51,735 bases of DNA from Bacteroidota bacterium. Lineage in GTDB: Bacteria > Bacteroidota > Bacteroidia > Chitinophagales > JADIYW01. Numbering within the stretch: position 1 is the first letter of the stretch; every line of letters starts with the position of its first letter. Where the stretch lies: assembly GCA_028288625.1 (NCBI GenBank), contig JAQBNI010000161.1, forward strand, positions 1 through 51,735, given 5' to 3'. The translations under genes and the position numbers were made by a program. Below, in pieces: positions 35,668 to 45,817 of this stretch. The notes below the pieces were generated by a model. The model was not told the DNA's origin. It made no database searches and was given only the letters and a program-made list of their open reading frames with translations.

Positions 35668-38600
35668 ATGAGTAAACGTTTACTTCTTCTATTATTAATA
35701 TTTAGCTCTGTTTTCTCTCTCAAGGGGCAGATAAAGGTCAATATTTCCTCTCAGATTCACGGATTTCGACATGGTTGGGATTGTGGCAGTGATGATGGAA
35801 CAGGTGGACAGCCCGATCCTCGTTTTCAGGTATGGATAGGCTATAATGCGAATTGGTCTCAGTCTACAAATCCTCCGGGACTTTTTTCGTCCTGCGGAAT
35901 TACCTATGGTGCCGATAACGTTAATTGTTCAACTTGGTTCCCTACTTCAGTTGCAACAGGACCTTATATTACGCTTCCATCTTTTTCAACTATTATCACT
36001 AATACTTTAGATGTAAAGATGAGATCGTGGGAGGAAGACAGAAATATTACCTGCTGCAGCCCTAATCATTGCGATCCGTATCCGTCTTCGAGTTTTACAG
36101 GAACAGGCTTATGCCATGATCCGATTTTTAATTTTGCTTTACCATGTCTCAATCCTGATGATAAATATTGCGGGGAAACAGTAATCGCTAACCTGGAGTA
36201 TTGGCAAAAGCCACCCTGTGCGAGTACCGATGCAGATAAAACATGGACTGGAGATTATGACCATGGTACCCAGCTAAGTATGCATGGAAGATGTGATGCC
36301 GGTGATTATGGCATTAATGAATTGCTTGTAGTCTGGAGTTTTGCAGAAAAACCTCTGATTACAATTGAACCTAAAACTGCTTTAGGTGGAGCAACTTCGA
36401 CTACGATTTGTGCAGGTGTTCCTGTTACATTACCGGTTTCGGTAAATAATTTTCATGGATGGACATTAGGAAGATGGGTAAAATGGCAAATTGCCGATGA
36501 TGTATCTGGTAGCCCCAGCAGCACATGGACCGATATAGTAGGTACTTTGAATGGTGTTGCTTATACAACAACAACAGATTATACTTATCGTTTTACACCG
36601 GTAACAGGTACAAAATGGTACAGGGCTATTATCAGTTCGGATTGCAGCCCGGTTTTTGATCTTTCCCCTCCCAGCGGACCTGTGCTTACTGTTGCTTCTA
36701 TTCCTATAAAAATTATCGTCAAGGCAGCTAATGATCCCTCTTGTTCAAACAATTCATGTGCTATAACATACGTTGATCCTGTAAATGGTAGTGACGGCAT
36801 AGGGACCGGAACCGGCTCTCCAACTGCACCATTCAAAACTATTTCAAGAGCTCTTCTTGTACCTGGCGTTTCTTATATACGTGTAGCTTCCGGTGTGGGG
36901 ACTGATCCTAATATTTGCAACCTTGTCAATAATGTGATTATTGAAGGCGGATATTCCCGCTCAGGTGATAAATGGGATAAATCAAGTGTAAATACAACTA
37001 CAATTACATTTTCGGGTAATGAAACTAACCCCGATAATGACAATACCAGGATAGCACATATTGCTGCTTTTAAATCAGATGGAAAAACCGGTTGGACGGT
37101 GAAAGATCTGAATATTGTAACCGCAAATGTTTCCTCTGTTCCTGCAATTTCATATGCTCCTGATGGGGGAAGCGGATATTCGAATTATGGTTTTCTTTTG
37201 ATTAGAAGCACTGCGAATTATCTCATTTCCCGTTGCAATATTACCGTGGGAAAAGCAGGAGATGGAAAAGCTGGAACCGCCGGAACTGCCGGCACCGGAC
37301 TAGCAGGTGGAGATGGCGGTGGAGGAAGTGCCGGTGCACCTGATGATAGAGATGTAACTGTGCAAGCTGGTGGTACCGGCTTAACCGGTGGTTATAATAA
37401 CACGAGTGGGGGAGGCGCAGGCGGAGCCGGGAGGCATGAAAGGACAGGCAACCCTGGTTTGAGAGGTGTTGATGACGGTAGAGACGGTGCGACAGGAAAC
37501 CCTGGTATAACACCCGCACAGGCAGGTGTAGGAACTAATAATTATGATTTAAGTGGAGTATATTTTATCCCGGGTGATAAAGGTCAAGCAGGTTCACCCG
37601 GAGGGGGCGGGCAAGGCGGCGGAGGCGGCAGCGGAGGTATTGGAGCCGGAGGTTGTATTATATCATGTTTGTTTTGTGATGGAGGAGCAGGTGTTGCCGG
37701 TGGTAAAGGTGGTACCGGTGGGGGCGGAGGCAGCGGCGGTTATAGCGGAGGAGGCGCATTTGGCATATGGAAATATAATTCGGCTTCAGGTCCTGTCTTA
37801 ACAGAGACGAATGTCCTTGCAGTTGGCGCAGGCGGAAATGGCGGCGCAGGAGGAAGCGGGGGAAGCGGAACAGGTGGTTCTGATGGACTAAAGCGAAATT
37901 GTGCTACCGGTGTTGTTTGCGGAAATGATTATGTAAAAGCTTGCGGCGGGAACGGGGGAGACGGTGGTGCCGGGGCAACAGGTGGAACAGGTGGACCGGG
38001 CAGAGCCGGAACTTCTGCAACCGTTATTTCAACCGGATCTCCACCTACATTAGTGGCTCCTGTTTATCCGGATAACATAAAAATAGACTATTCTTCCGCC
38101 ATAAATCGTGGGAGTTTAACGGGGAAGGCTTGTCCTAATTCGGAAATTGATCTTATAAAAACACTTGCAGGGAATTGGACCTTACCGCCTGGTTTGTCCA
38201 TGGGTATGGACCCTTCAACGCAAAATATTTATTCCAATACTGCAAACTCCATAAAAGTAACTACTACAGGCTCGGGGTTTTTTGACCTTCAAGCAGGAAG
38301 TATATTTAAAAACGGATTATATGTATTCCCTACAGGCAGGACGTTACCTAATATTGACTATCCACTTTCTGAAGTTTGCCAGGGAGGTGAAGTGACTTTG
38401 TCTATACAGAATTCCTGGGATGCGGGAAATATCCTCGAACGCAAATGGGAAGTTTACGATAACATATCCCATACTGCGCTTAGCGGTTCTCCATATTCAG
38501 GAACCAGTATTGTGGTATCCGGATTCCCTACGGTTACCGGTGTTACATATGATTCTTACACGGTAAAATACAGGGAGCGTCATAATTGCTGTGGTTGGTC

Positions 38601-41600
38601 GGCGCCGGTATTCGCAACTATCCGCGTTTACCGCACACCAACTGCTCCTGTAGTTACGCCATCGGCACCGCAAACCATTTGCCCTTCAACCGGTACAATA
38701 AGCGCAACCATTAACCCGGGCAATGTCAGCTTAAACTGCAATCAAAGCGCCTTCTTTTTTTATAACGGGGATCTGACTTTTCAGTACATATATACTTCAG
38801 GAAACACGATTCCTTTAACCAGCGTTCCGGGAGTAACGGTTCCGAGTCCGCTGTTTTCCGTAAGTTTAACAGTTACCAAATCCTGCGGCGGAAGCCCTCC
38901 GCCACCGGCACCTAACGTGATCACTAAATGTGACCTGGATGTTTCTTCCACTTACACGTGGACGGTGATGCCGCCATTTTCTTTAGGCACCCTCGTTTCA
39001 GCTGATCAAACAGGACAGCTTTCCTTGTGCGGTTCACCAACACCGACACCAGGTTCAATAGGGTTTTCACCGGGACCTACAGGTTCGGGATCTTTTACTT
39101 ATTTATGGTCGTATGTAGATGTAATAGGAACTACACCTCCATCTTGTCCTACTGTGGGACAGACAGCTGCCCAATGGCTGGCTGCCAATGCGGGCGCAAC
39201 CGGGGGCACTGCGCCGGCTGCATCTAACAATTTACAAACTTATATTCCGGGAGCAGAAGTCTCCCCGGGACACTCCAGGACATATGCTTGCCTTGTAACA
39301 CCTACTGCAGGCGCAAGTGTGGCATGCGGATCTGCAGGATGGGCATCAGGCTGCAGAAAAATAACGGTATTGCCGGCAGTAACCTACGGAACCGTAAACA
39401 CCACCAACAATCAGACAGGTTCTACAGCCCTATGTGCTGCAAGTACACCTTTTAATACGATCACCTTTGATGTACAGCCTACGGGTTCGGGTAGTTATAC
39501 TTATCAATGGTATTACCTCGATAATACGACCACCACACCGCCTTTATGTCCTACTGCAGGACAAACTTATGCTCAATGGCTGGCTGCCAATCCGGGAGCA
39601 ACAGGAGGTACCGCACCTGCAGCCTCTAACAATCAACAAACATATACCCTTGGCGCAAGTGAAATTTCCGCCGGGCATTCCCGTGCTTATGCTTGCTGGG
39701 TAACACCTATTGCCAGTGCCAGTATACCAAACTGCGGATCTGCAGGATTTGCCACAAATTGCAGACAAATAACAGTACTGCCAACATATACTAATGGTGT
39801 AATACCAACAGGTGATGAAAATTTATGTAATAATACACCTCAGCCGAGCCAAATACCGTTAAGTACGCCTACGGGTTCAACTTCTTATGGTTACACATGG
39901 TCGTATGTTGACATACCAGGAACTACTTCTCCTGCGTGTCCTGCTTCGGGACAAACTGCAGCACAATGGCTGACTGCCATTTTGGGAACAAATGGAAGTG
40001 CTGTGGGCGGAACTGCCCCGGCAGCATCCAATAGCTCACAAACGTATATACCGGGGTCAGGTGAAATTACAGCAGGACACTCGCGAAGTTATGCTGTATG
40101 GGTAACCCCAGGCGGGACACCAACTTGTGGGGGAACAGGAAACTGGGGAGGAACTGTACCGGGAGGCGCAACCGTACTCTGCAGGAAAATAACAATGAAT
40201 ACGGCTATAACCTTTGGTACTTTAGCTACTGCACCTGCGAATGAACAAACGGCACAGTGTTATACTGCCGCAGGGTATGATCCAACTGTTATTGGATTTT
40301 CTGTTGCACCCACTCCGATTGGGACAAGTAACTTTACTTATCAATGGTATATTGCAAATAGCGCTATGGCAGTACCTACTGCCGGTACCTCAGCTATTCC
40401 TGTAGGATGGACTGCTATAGGCAGTGCGACTGCCAGTACATATAACCCTCCGTGTTGTATAACAGGTCCTACGACTTATGCCGTGCAAATAGCTCCAATA
40501 GCACCTCCTTGCGGCGGAATGGTATGGGCAGGCGGTACCAGGTTTATCAATTTCTTACCCCAATATGACAGAGGAACAATTGGTGGCGGAGAGACAATAT
40601 GTGCACATGGTACACCATCTACTACAATTGCATTCTCAACTGCACCGGCGGGTTCTACTACTTATGCGTATCAATGGTATTCAAACGCAACCGGAACCGG
40701 GGATAATACACCAACATATGGTGGTACTGACGTAACCGGGTGGACAATAATTGGTACTGGAATCGGAACAACTTATAAGCCTACAGGTCCGGTTAATTCT
40801 ACTACATCATATGCCGTAATGGTAAAGGATAACCGTAATCCACCTTGTGAAGGAACTAATACGCTTAAATGGGCACATGGCAGGTTCTTAGTAACTACAA
40901 CTACGCCAACGAAACCAACAGGTATACCATCGCCTCCTGAAGGAACTTATTGTCAGGGACAAATCGTTACTTTAGCCGGAACGACAGCAGGTTCGGGAGG
41001 AATCGGAAGCAGTTGTATCACTCAATATAAATATAAACTTGTTTCAGGCGCCCTCACCGGTACTATTGTTGGAACAACATCTGCTTCACAAGGTCTCGGT
41101 TGGAGTACTACAGTACCGATACTTAGAATAACTACAGCTAATACACCTACCGTAGTTCAGATATGGGTGAGGATGAATTGTGATCCAACAGGAGGATTGG
41201 GGACTGCATCGACGGGGGGGTGTATTTCTGATAGTACTGTATACCAATGGAGCTCATCCGGAACAGCGGCAACTACTTGGGCAACCAATACATTTAACGG
41301 GATAAATATGCTGGTGTCACCGGCTGCATCGACCATCTGTAATGGTAATTCAGTTGCTTATTCTGCGACTACAAATGTGGGTGCAGGAAACATCAGCTGG
41401 CAGCGCTCCACAGGTCCTGCGGGTACAGGAACTTCTATAACAGCAACAAATGCAAATTCAGGATCTAATACCCCTCTATCCTCAATAACTTATTACTACA
41501 GGCCTATATATACCGGTACTTGTAACTTGCAAGGTACAGAGGCTACACTAAATGTTGTGGATGCACCGGCAAGTGGCACTTTAACCAAGAGCCCGGACGT

Positions 41601-44600
41601 ACCGGAGGTATGTACAGGGAATACGTTAAGTGCCTCACTTGCTACACCGGGCAGCGGAGGTACGGGTGGTTCCTGTGCAGATGTGTTACAATACAGAACA
41701 AGTACTGATAATGGTGCAAGCTGGGGTGCCGGCTGGCAAACTGGCGCATTCGTAACAACTACTTTTGGGATGACCAATGTGGAAATGCAAACTTTGCGCA
41801 ATGGCTGCGCGGCGGGATGTAATCCTTCAACACCAAATACTGTTTCATGGTTGATAAAGACCGATCCTTCATATTCTGCCACCAAGTCGCCTAATTTAAC
41901 TTCCGTGTGTCCCGGACAAAGCCTTACCTTATCAAGTCCGGTGCTAAGCGGTGGTGCAGGAACCTGTACGATCAGCTATACCTTTAACGGGGGTACGCCT
42001 TCTTCTACCCTTGGCTCTTATACTGCAATAGAAGGTACCAATACACTTGCCGTTACAAGAACCTGTGATGCAAGTTTATCCTGCAGCCCTACAACGACCA
42101 ATTTTACATGGACGGGTGTGGCATTACCCGAGGCACCAACTGCAACAAAGTCTCCTGATCTTTCCACTGTCTGTACCGGAGAAACACTTAATTTAATTAA
42201 TGTAACGGATAACGGAGGTGGTTTGCCGGGATGTGGAATTGAATATTCTGTTGATGGAGGAACTTATTCATCATCCTTAAATCCTATTACAAACGCCACT
42301 GTAGGGACACACACGATTGCTATCAGAAAAAACTGCACAAGCCAGGCTAATACAAACTGCGGTATATCATCTGTTACTACCTATACCTGGACTGTTGTAG
42401 CTGATCCTTCATTGTCAGCTACAAGAGTACCTACAGATAATACTGTTTGTTCAGGCGAAGTACTAGCGGTGACAGATATTGTCAATTCAGGCAGCAGTGC
42501 AGGAAATTGCAATATAGAATATAAAACTATTGGACCTGGCGGTACAATAGATGATTGGAGCACTACGTTTACTCCGATTACTACAGATGTAGCCGGTACT
42601 TACAAGATACAGATAAGACTAAATTGCAGTGTTACCTCCTGCGCCCAAACATTAACTGAATATAGCTGGACAGTTATGCCCGATCCTCCTACTCCAACAG
42701 CTACGAGGGTACCACCGATTGATACGGTTTGTATAGATCAGGTACTTGGATTGAGTAATATATCTACTCCTGCTACCGGGGCTGGAACATGTACTATTGA
42801 ATACTCGTGGGATAACGGTGTAACCTGGGGACCATACACTACACACCCTGCTGATTTGGGTGCAAACACTGTGTCCATGAGGCAGAATTGTACAGGATCA
42901 AGCTGTGATATTTCCGGGGCAAGCGTATATACATGGATAGGGGTGAATCCTCCTACAGCGCCGACAGCAACGAAAACTCCGAATTTTACAAATGTATGCG
43001 CAGGCGCTACACTGTCATTAACCGGTGTTACAGATAACGGCGGTGGTCTAAACGGTTGCGTCATCGAATATTCTGCAGATGGCGGCGCTTATTCATCCAC
43101 TTTAACACCTATTACCGGTGCTACAGTAGGTACACATACAATTGCCATCAGGAAGAATTGTTCCGGCGTAACAAATACAAACTGTTTGATCTCACCGGTA
43201 ACTACTTATAGCTGGACAGTTGTAGCTGACCCCGTTCTAAGTGCGCCTGCTAATGATACAATATGTATAGGAGGCAGAAGTACTTTACGAACCAACATTT
43301 TAAGCGGCGGTACAGGTTCTTATAACTTTATATGGCAGTATTCAAATGATCAAATAGTCTGGACAACAGTAGTTGATTCGTTGGGATTGACTTATGGTGC
43401 ATTAAGCGGCTCTTCCTCTTCAGTCCTTATCATTAACGGAACAGGAACTGAAACAGCAAAAAATTATTATTACAGATGCTTCCTGGTCAGCACGGATAAT
43501 ACTCTTGGTTGTGATGCTTTCTCAAGCAATGTCAGGTTAACTATAGTTAATAAGCCATCTATTTCAAATCCAATACCTGTTTCACAAACTATTTGCCGGG
43601 GAAATGCGGCGGATAGTTTAACTGTTATTGCCAATTTGGGTTCTACACGTCCTTATAGCTTTGCGTGGTATGTTCGGTCATCTGATTCTGTAGTTAACGG
43701 AACTCCTGTTTTAGGAACTACCATTCCTAGTTATAATCCACCAACAACTGATACCGGTACATTCTATTATTATACAACAATCAGTCAAACTACCTCCGGC
43801 TGTTTAAATACAACTACAGCAACTGCACAGGTGATCGTTTCAGATGGCGCCCAGGTTAAAACAGGTAAAAATCCTAAAACAGGAGGCGTTTGTGAAGGTG
43901 CTTCAGTTTCTGATACGATAACATTCATTGGTGGTTCAGGCTGCACGGATACAATCCAATATCAATTTGATACGACTGGTCCATGGATCAACTATACCTC
44001 AGCTTCCCTGATCACTACGACGAACCACTTCCTGGTTAGGGTACGCGCAAAACGCGATTGCCCGGGTTGTCCTGCAGGAGGGTTTAAAATCGATACCTTC
44101 TCCGTAAATAATAAGCCGGATCCTACGTCAGCACAAGCTAAAATAGATCCTCTGTGCGGAAATGTCGTGGTGCCTTATGCAACCTTAACTGCCGCAGATC
44201 CTACCCCGTACCCGGGAACATGGACTATTCTGGGCGGAGCTCCGGGAACAATAGCGAATCCAAACAGCGATTCGACGACCATTACAGGATTACAGCCTGG
44301 TCTGGCAACGACTATCCGCTGGACAGTAGATAATAATGGCTGTAAGGATTGGAAGGATACCATAATTTCGGCATCATCGACCACAATGGATACAACTATT
44401 GTTGCCCTGGTAAACAATTGCCGAAATTGTATGATCAAGAATGGAAATACCTATAGCTTCTTTAATAATGCCGGACATATTGTGGCAAAAATACTGGATT
44501 ATTCTACGCCAACAATAGAGCTCGCGCAAACGGAAGTTTGTCTCGATATTATGCCGTACAATAATGCGGTACCATACTCCGTACCGACAACTTATACTTC

Positions 44601-45534
44601 CTACGGCGATAATCAGCCTTATTTACCAAGAAGATGGTCGATATCACCGGCAACGATGAATTCAACATCGCATGTTACTTTATATTTCACACAAGCAGAG
44701 TTCCATGCATTGCAAATGGCTGCTGTCGGCACACACTATCAATTCAGTACTTTATCAGAGTTGCGTGTTACAAAATTCAGCGGAGGCTCTAATGGTGCAT
44801 ATACACCACCACCTGTATTCCCGGCTACAAACGGATCAGCAGTATTAATAACACCAACACCGGTATTCCAGAAATATCCAAGCAAGATAAATGGTCCGGA
44901 TTATTCTGTGGAATTTGATATCAGCAATTATTCTACTTTCTATGTACACCCGCAATTGTTCCCGTTTGCTCCGCTTCCTGTGGAATTGATATCCTTTACC
45001 GGATGGAACGAGGGAGACGTAAACAGATTACAGTGGGTAACTGCATCTGAAAAGAATACGGTGAAATTTGAAGTACAAAAAAGTTTAGCTGCAGCTACAT
45101 GGACTACGATCGGTGAAAAATCTGCATCCGGTAACTCGGTGCAGCAGCGCACTTACGGACTCGATGACAATAACCCTGTGGTTGGCAACAATTATTACAG
45201 GCTGAAGATCATTGATGCTGATGGCAAGTTTACATACAGCAATGTGATCAACCTGCCACTTGAACAAGCGGTAACGAATAACTTTGTACGCGTATTCCCG
45301 AATCCTACCGGAGGCTTGCTGAATGTAGAAATCCAGGCTACAGGCGTTTATGATACAAAAATTTACGTTTATGATGTAGTAGGCAAGAAGGTTTATGATA
45401 AGGCATCGAGCCTGACAAAGGGAATGAACTTATTGCAGTTCGACTTCTCCATGTTATCGAAGGGTCCTTACATACTGCAGTTCCAGGATAATGATGGCAA
45501 GTTGCATACAACGAAGTTTGTTAAGGATGAATAA
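35668..45534 (+). CDS. Giant (3288-residue) T9SS-secreted repeat protein
   Basis: The ATG start is followed by a clean signal peptide (poly-Leu, cleavage near 'SLKGQ'). Domain order: about 25-240 a Cys-rich unit; about 366-400 the start of a parallel beta-helix-like region ('YVDPVNGSDG', 'PTAPFKTISRAL'); about 529-788 a glycine-rich block of GGxGGxG and GTAG runs; about 1100-1511 three repeats of about 130 residues; 1530-1760 related Ig-like units; 1880-2530 Cys-containing repeats of about 90-130 residues ('TKSPxxxxVCxGxxLxL'); 2917-3120 a module shared with the protein at position 1; 'LPVELISF' linker; T9SS type A sorting domain from about 3206 ('VFPNPTGG' to 'KFVKDE'). It should be exported through T9SS as a large surface or matrix protein. 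Many paired Cys suggest disulfides. Ligand is unknown. Confidence 0.93.
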   Translation: MSKRLLLLLLIFSSVFSLKGQIKVNISSQIHGFRHGWDCGSDDGTGGQPDPRFQVWIGYNANWSQSTNPPGLFSSCGITYGADNVNCSTWFPTSVATGPYITLPSFSTIITNTLDVKMRSWEEDRNITCCSPNHCDPYPSSSFTGTGLCHDPIFNFALPCLNPDDKYCGETVIANLEYWQKPPCASTDADKTWTGDYDHGTQLSMHGRCDAGDYGINELLVVWSFAEKPLITIEPKTALGGATSTTICAGVPVTLPVSVNNFHGWTLGRWVKWQIADDVSGSPSSTWTDIVGTLNGVAYTTTTDYTYRFTPVTGTKWYRAIISSDCSPVFDLSPPSGPVLTVASIPIKIIVKAANDPSCSNNSCAITYVDPVNGSDGIGTGTGSPTAPFKTISRALLVPGVSYIRVASGVGTDPNICNLVNNVIIEGGYSRSGDKWDKSSVNTTTITFSGNETNPDNDNTRIAHIAAFKSDGKTGWTVKDLNIVTANVSSVPAISYAPDGGSGYSNYGFLLIRSTANYLISRCNITVGKAGDGKAGTAGTAGTGLAGGDGGGGSAGAPDDRDVTVQAGGTGLTGGYNNTSGGGAGGAGRHERTGNPGLRGVDDGRDGATGNPGITPAQAGVGTNNYDLSGVYFIPGDKGQAGSPGGGGQGGGGGSGGIGAGGCIISCLFCDGGAGVAGGKGGTGGGGGSGGYSGGGAFGIWKYNSASGPVLTETNVLAVGAGGNGGAGGSGGSGTGGSDGLKRNCATGVVCGNDYVKACGGNGGDGGAGATGGTGGPGRAGTSATVISTGSPPTLVAPVYPDNIKIDYSSAINRGSLTGKACPNSEIDLIKTLAGNWTLPPGLSMGMDPSTQNIYSNTANSIKVTTTGSGFFDLQAGSIFKNGLYVFPTGRTLPNIDYPLSEVCQGGEVTLSIQNSWDAGNILERKWEVYDNISHTALSGSPYSGTSIVVSGFPTVTGVTYDSYTVKYRERHNCCGWSAPVFATIRVYRTPTAPVVTPSAPQTICPSTGTISATINPGNVSLNCNQSAFFFYNGDLTFQYIYTSGNTIPLTSVPGVTVPSPLFSVSLTVTKSCGGSPPPPAPNVITKCDLDVSSTYTWTVMPPFSLGTLVSADQTGQLSLCGSPTPTPGSIGFSPGPTGSGSFTYLWSYVDVIGTTPPSCPTVGQTAAQWLAANAGATGGTAPAASNNLQTYIPGAEVSPGHSRTYACLVTPTAGASVACGSAGWASGCRKITVLPAVTYGTVNTTNNQTGSTALCAASTPFNTITFDVQPTGSGSYTYQWYYLDNTTTTPPLCPTAGQTYAQWLAANPGATGGTAPAASNNQQTYTLGASEISAGHSRAYACWVTPIASASIPNCGSAGFATNCRQITVLPTYTNGVIPTGDENLCNNTPQPSQIPLSTPTGSTSYGYTWSYVDIPGTTSPACPASGQTAAQWLTAILGTNGSAVGGTAPAASNSSQTYIPGSGEITAGHSRSYAVWVTPGGTPTCGGTGNWGGTVPGGATVLCRKITMNTAITFGTLATAPANEQTAQCYTAAGYDPTVIGFSVAPTPIGTSNFTYQWYIANSAMAVPTAGTSAIPVGWTAIGSATASTYNPPCCITGPTTYAVQIAPIAPPCGGMVWAGGTRFINFLPQYDRGTIGGGETICAHGTPSTTIAFSTAPAGSTTYAYQWYSNATGTGDNTPTYGGTDVTGWTIIGTGIGTTYKPTGPVNSTTSYAVMVKDNRNPPCEGTNTLKWAHGRFLVTTTTPTKPTGIPSPPEGTYCQGQIVTLAGTTAGSGGIGSSCITQYKYKLVSGALTGTIVGTTSASQGLGWSTTVPILRITTANTPTVVQIWVRMNCDPTGGLGTASTGGCISDSTVYQWSSSGTAATTWATNTFNGINMLVSPAASTICNGNSVAYSATTNVGAGNISWQRSTGPAGTGTSITATNANSGSNTPLSSITYYYRPIYTGTCNLQGTEATLNVVDAPASGTLTKSPDVPEVCTGNTLSASLATPGSGGTGGSCADVLQYRTSTDNGASWGAGWQTGAFVTTTFGMTNVEMQTLRNGCAAGCNPSTPNTVSWLIKTDPSYSATKSPNLTSVCPGQSLTLSSPVLSGGAGTCTISYTFNGGTPSSTLGSYTAIEGTNTLAVTRTCDASLSCSPTTTNFTWTGVALPEAPTATKSPDLSTVCTGETLNLINVTDNGGGLPGCGIEYSVDGGTYSSSLNPITNATVGTHTIAIRKNCTSQANTNCGISSVTTYTWTVVADPSLSATRVPTDNTVCSGEVLAVTDIVNSGSSAGNCNIEYKTIGPGGTIDDWSTTFTPITTDVAGTYKIQIRLNCSVTSCAQTLTEYSWTVMPDPPTPTATRVPPIDTVCIDQVLGLSNISTPATGAGTCTIEYSWDNGVTWGPYTTHPADLGANTVSMRQNCTGSSCDISGASVYTWIGVNPPTAPTATKTPNFTNVCAGATLSLTGVTDNGGGLNGCVIEYSADGGAYSSTLTPITGATVGTHTIAIRKNCSGVTNTNCLISPVTTYSWTVVADPVLSAPANDTICIGGRSTLRTNILSGGTGSYNFIWQYSNDQIVWTTVVDSLGLTYGALSGSSSSVLIINGTGTETAKNYYYRCFLVSTDNTLGCDAFSSNVRLTIVNKPSISNPIPVSQTICRGNAADSLTVIANLGSTRPYSFAWYVRSSDSVVNGTPVLGTTIPSYNPPTTDTGTFYYYTTISQTTSGCLNTTTATAQVIVSDGAQVKTGKNPKTGGVCEGASVSDTITFIGGSGCTDTIQYQFDTTGPWINYTSASLITTTNHFLVRVRAKRDCPGCPAGGFKIDTFSVNNKPDPTSAQAKIDPLCGNVVVPYATLTAADPTPYPGTWTILGGAPGTIANPNSDSTTITGLQPGLATTIRWTVDNNGCKDWKDTIISASSTTMDTTIVALVNNCRNCMIKNGNTYSFFNNAGHIVAKILDYSTPTIELAQTEVCLDIMPYNNAVPYSVPTTYTSYGDNQPYLPRRWSISPATMNSTSHVTLYFTQAEFHALQMAAVGTHYQFSTLSELRVTKFSGGSNGAYTPPPVFPATNGSAVLITPTPVFQKYPSKINGPDYSVEFDISNYSTFYVHPQLFPFAPLPVELISFTGWNEGDVNRLQWVTASEKNTVKFEVQKSLAAATWTTIGEKSASGNSVQQRTYGLDDNNPVVGNNYYRLKIIDADGKFTYSNVINLPLEQAVTNNFVRVFPNPTGGLLNVEIQATGVYDTKIYVYDVVGKKVYDKASSLTKGMNLLQFDFSMLSKGPYILQFQDNDGKLHTTKFVKDE
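37252..38031 (+). repeat. Glycine-rich low-complexity block inside the giant T9SS gene
   Basis: About 260 residues are dominated by Gly with Ala, Ser, Thr and Asp (GGGG, GGAGG and GTAGTAG patterns), encoded by GGN-rich DNA that stands out in G content from the surrounding gene. It is interrupted by a few Cys ('CIISCLFC') and by 'YFIPGDKGQAGSPG'. It resembles PE-PGRS-type or collagen-like segments but lacks a strict Gly-x-y period. Confidence 0.85.
38968..40200 (+). repeat. Three tandem ~130-residue repeats in the giant T9SS gene
   Basis: Units starting near 38968, 39376 and 39781 share 'CPTxGQTxAQWLAAN', 'GATGGTAPAASNNxQTY' and 'GHSRxYACWVTP' and are spaced by about 400 nt (402 and 390 nt between the CPT motifs). 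The DNA has diverged less than in the other repeat classes, suggesting recent duplication or exchange between units. Confidence 0.85.
42139..43230 (+). repeat. Near-identical protein repeat pair in the giant T9SS gene
   Basis: Two 90-residue units, starting near 42139 and 42961 (about 825 nt apart), share 'VTDNGGGLxGC', 'GGxYSSxLxPIT', 'ATVGTHTIAIRKNC' and 'VVADP'. The proteins are almost the same while many third codon positions differ, so the protein sequence is kept while the DNA drifts. Confidence 0.85.
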
Positions 45535-45552
45535 TTTCTTATCCTGAATAAT

Positions 45553-45587
45553 AAAAAAACCTTGCAATTTTCTGTGAGGTTTTTTTT
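45553..45587 (+). terminator. Rho-independent terminator after the giant T9SS gene
   Basis: A7CCT (45553-45562) pairs with AGGT7 (45577-45586) across a 14-nt loop, ending in an eight-T run. It lies 18 bp after the stop codon. Confidence 0.85.
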
Positions 45588-45602
45588 ATACCCAAACACA
45601 AC

Positions 45603-45809
45603 ATCCTCGCGACAAGCTATACACCGTCATCCTCGCGAAAGCGGGGATCTCAGAGTTAAAGCACATCTCCTAAGAAAACATCTAACTGTATTCGTGAGAT
45701 CCCCGATCAGGTCGGGGATGACGGCAGACTGTGCTGGATTGTTAGATTTTCAATATCATCCTCGCAAAAAACTATGCATACGGTCATCCACCCTGATGGG
45801 GAATGACCG
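45603..45809. repeat. REP-like cluster of nested palindromes
   Basis: Arms 45624-45651 (CCGTCATCCTCGCG...) and 45696-45724 (...GGTCGGGGATGACGG) form a long inverted repeat. Each arm is itself a hairpin: CCTCGC-GAAA-GCGGGG, and CCCCGA-TCAGG-TCGGGG. Partial copies of CATCCTCGC start at 45603 and 45757, and a further hairpin CGGTCATCC...GGAATGACCG spans 45781-45809. The 'GTCATCC-hairpin-GGGGATCTC' pattern matches a type of dispersed intergenic palindrome seen in many bacterial genomes. The cluster sits between convergent genes. Confidence 0.8.
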
Positions 45810-45817
45810 TAGTGTAA

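Noticed and set aside
37241-37801. Open frames on both strands over the glycine-rich block
   Set aside because: They follow from GGN-rich composition; the His/Leu- and Val/Glu-rich proteins look random.
38968-40200. Possible CRISPR-like direct repeats
   Set aside because: The repeats are about 400 bp apart, in frame and part of a protein; there are no spacers or cas genes.
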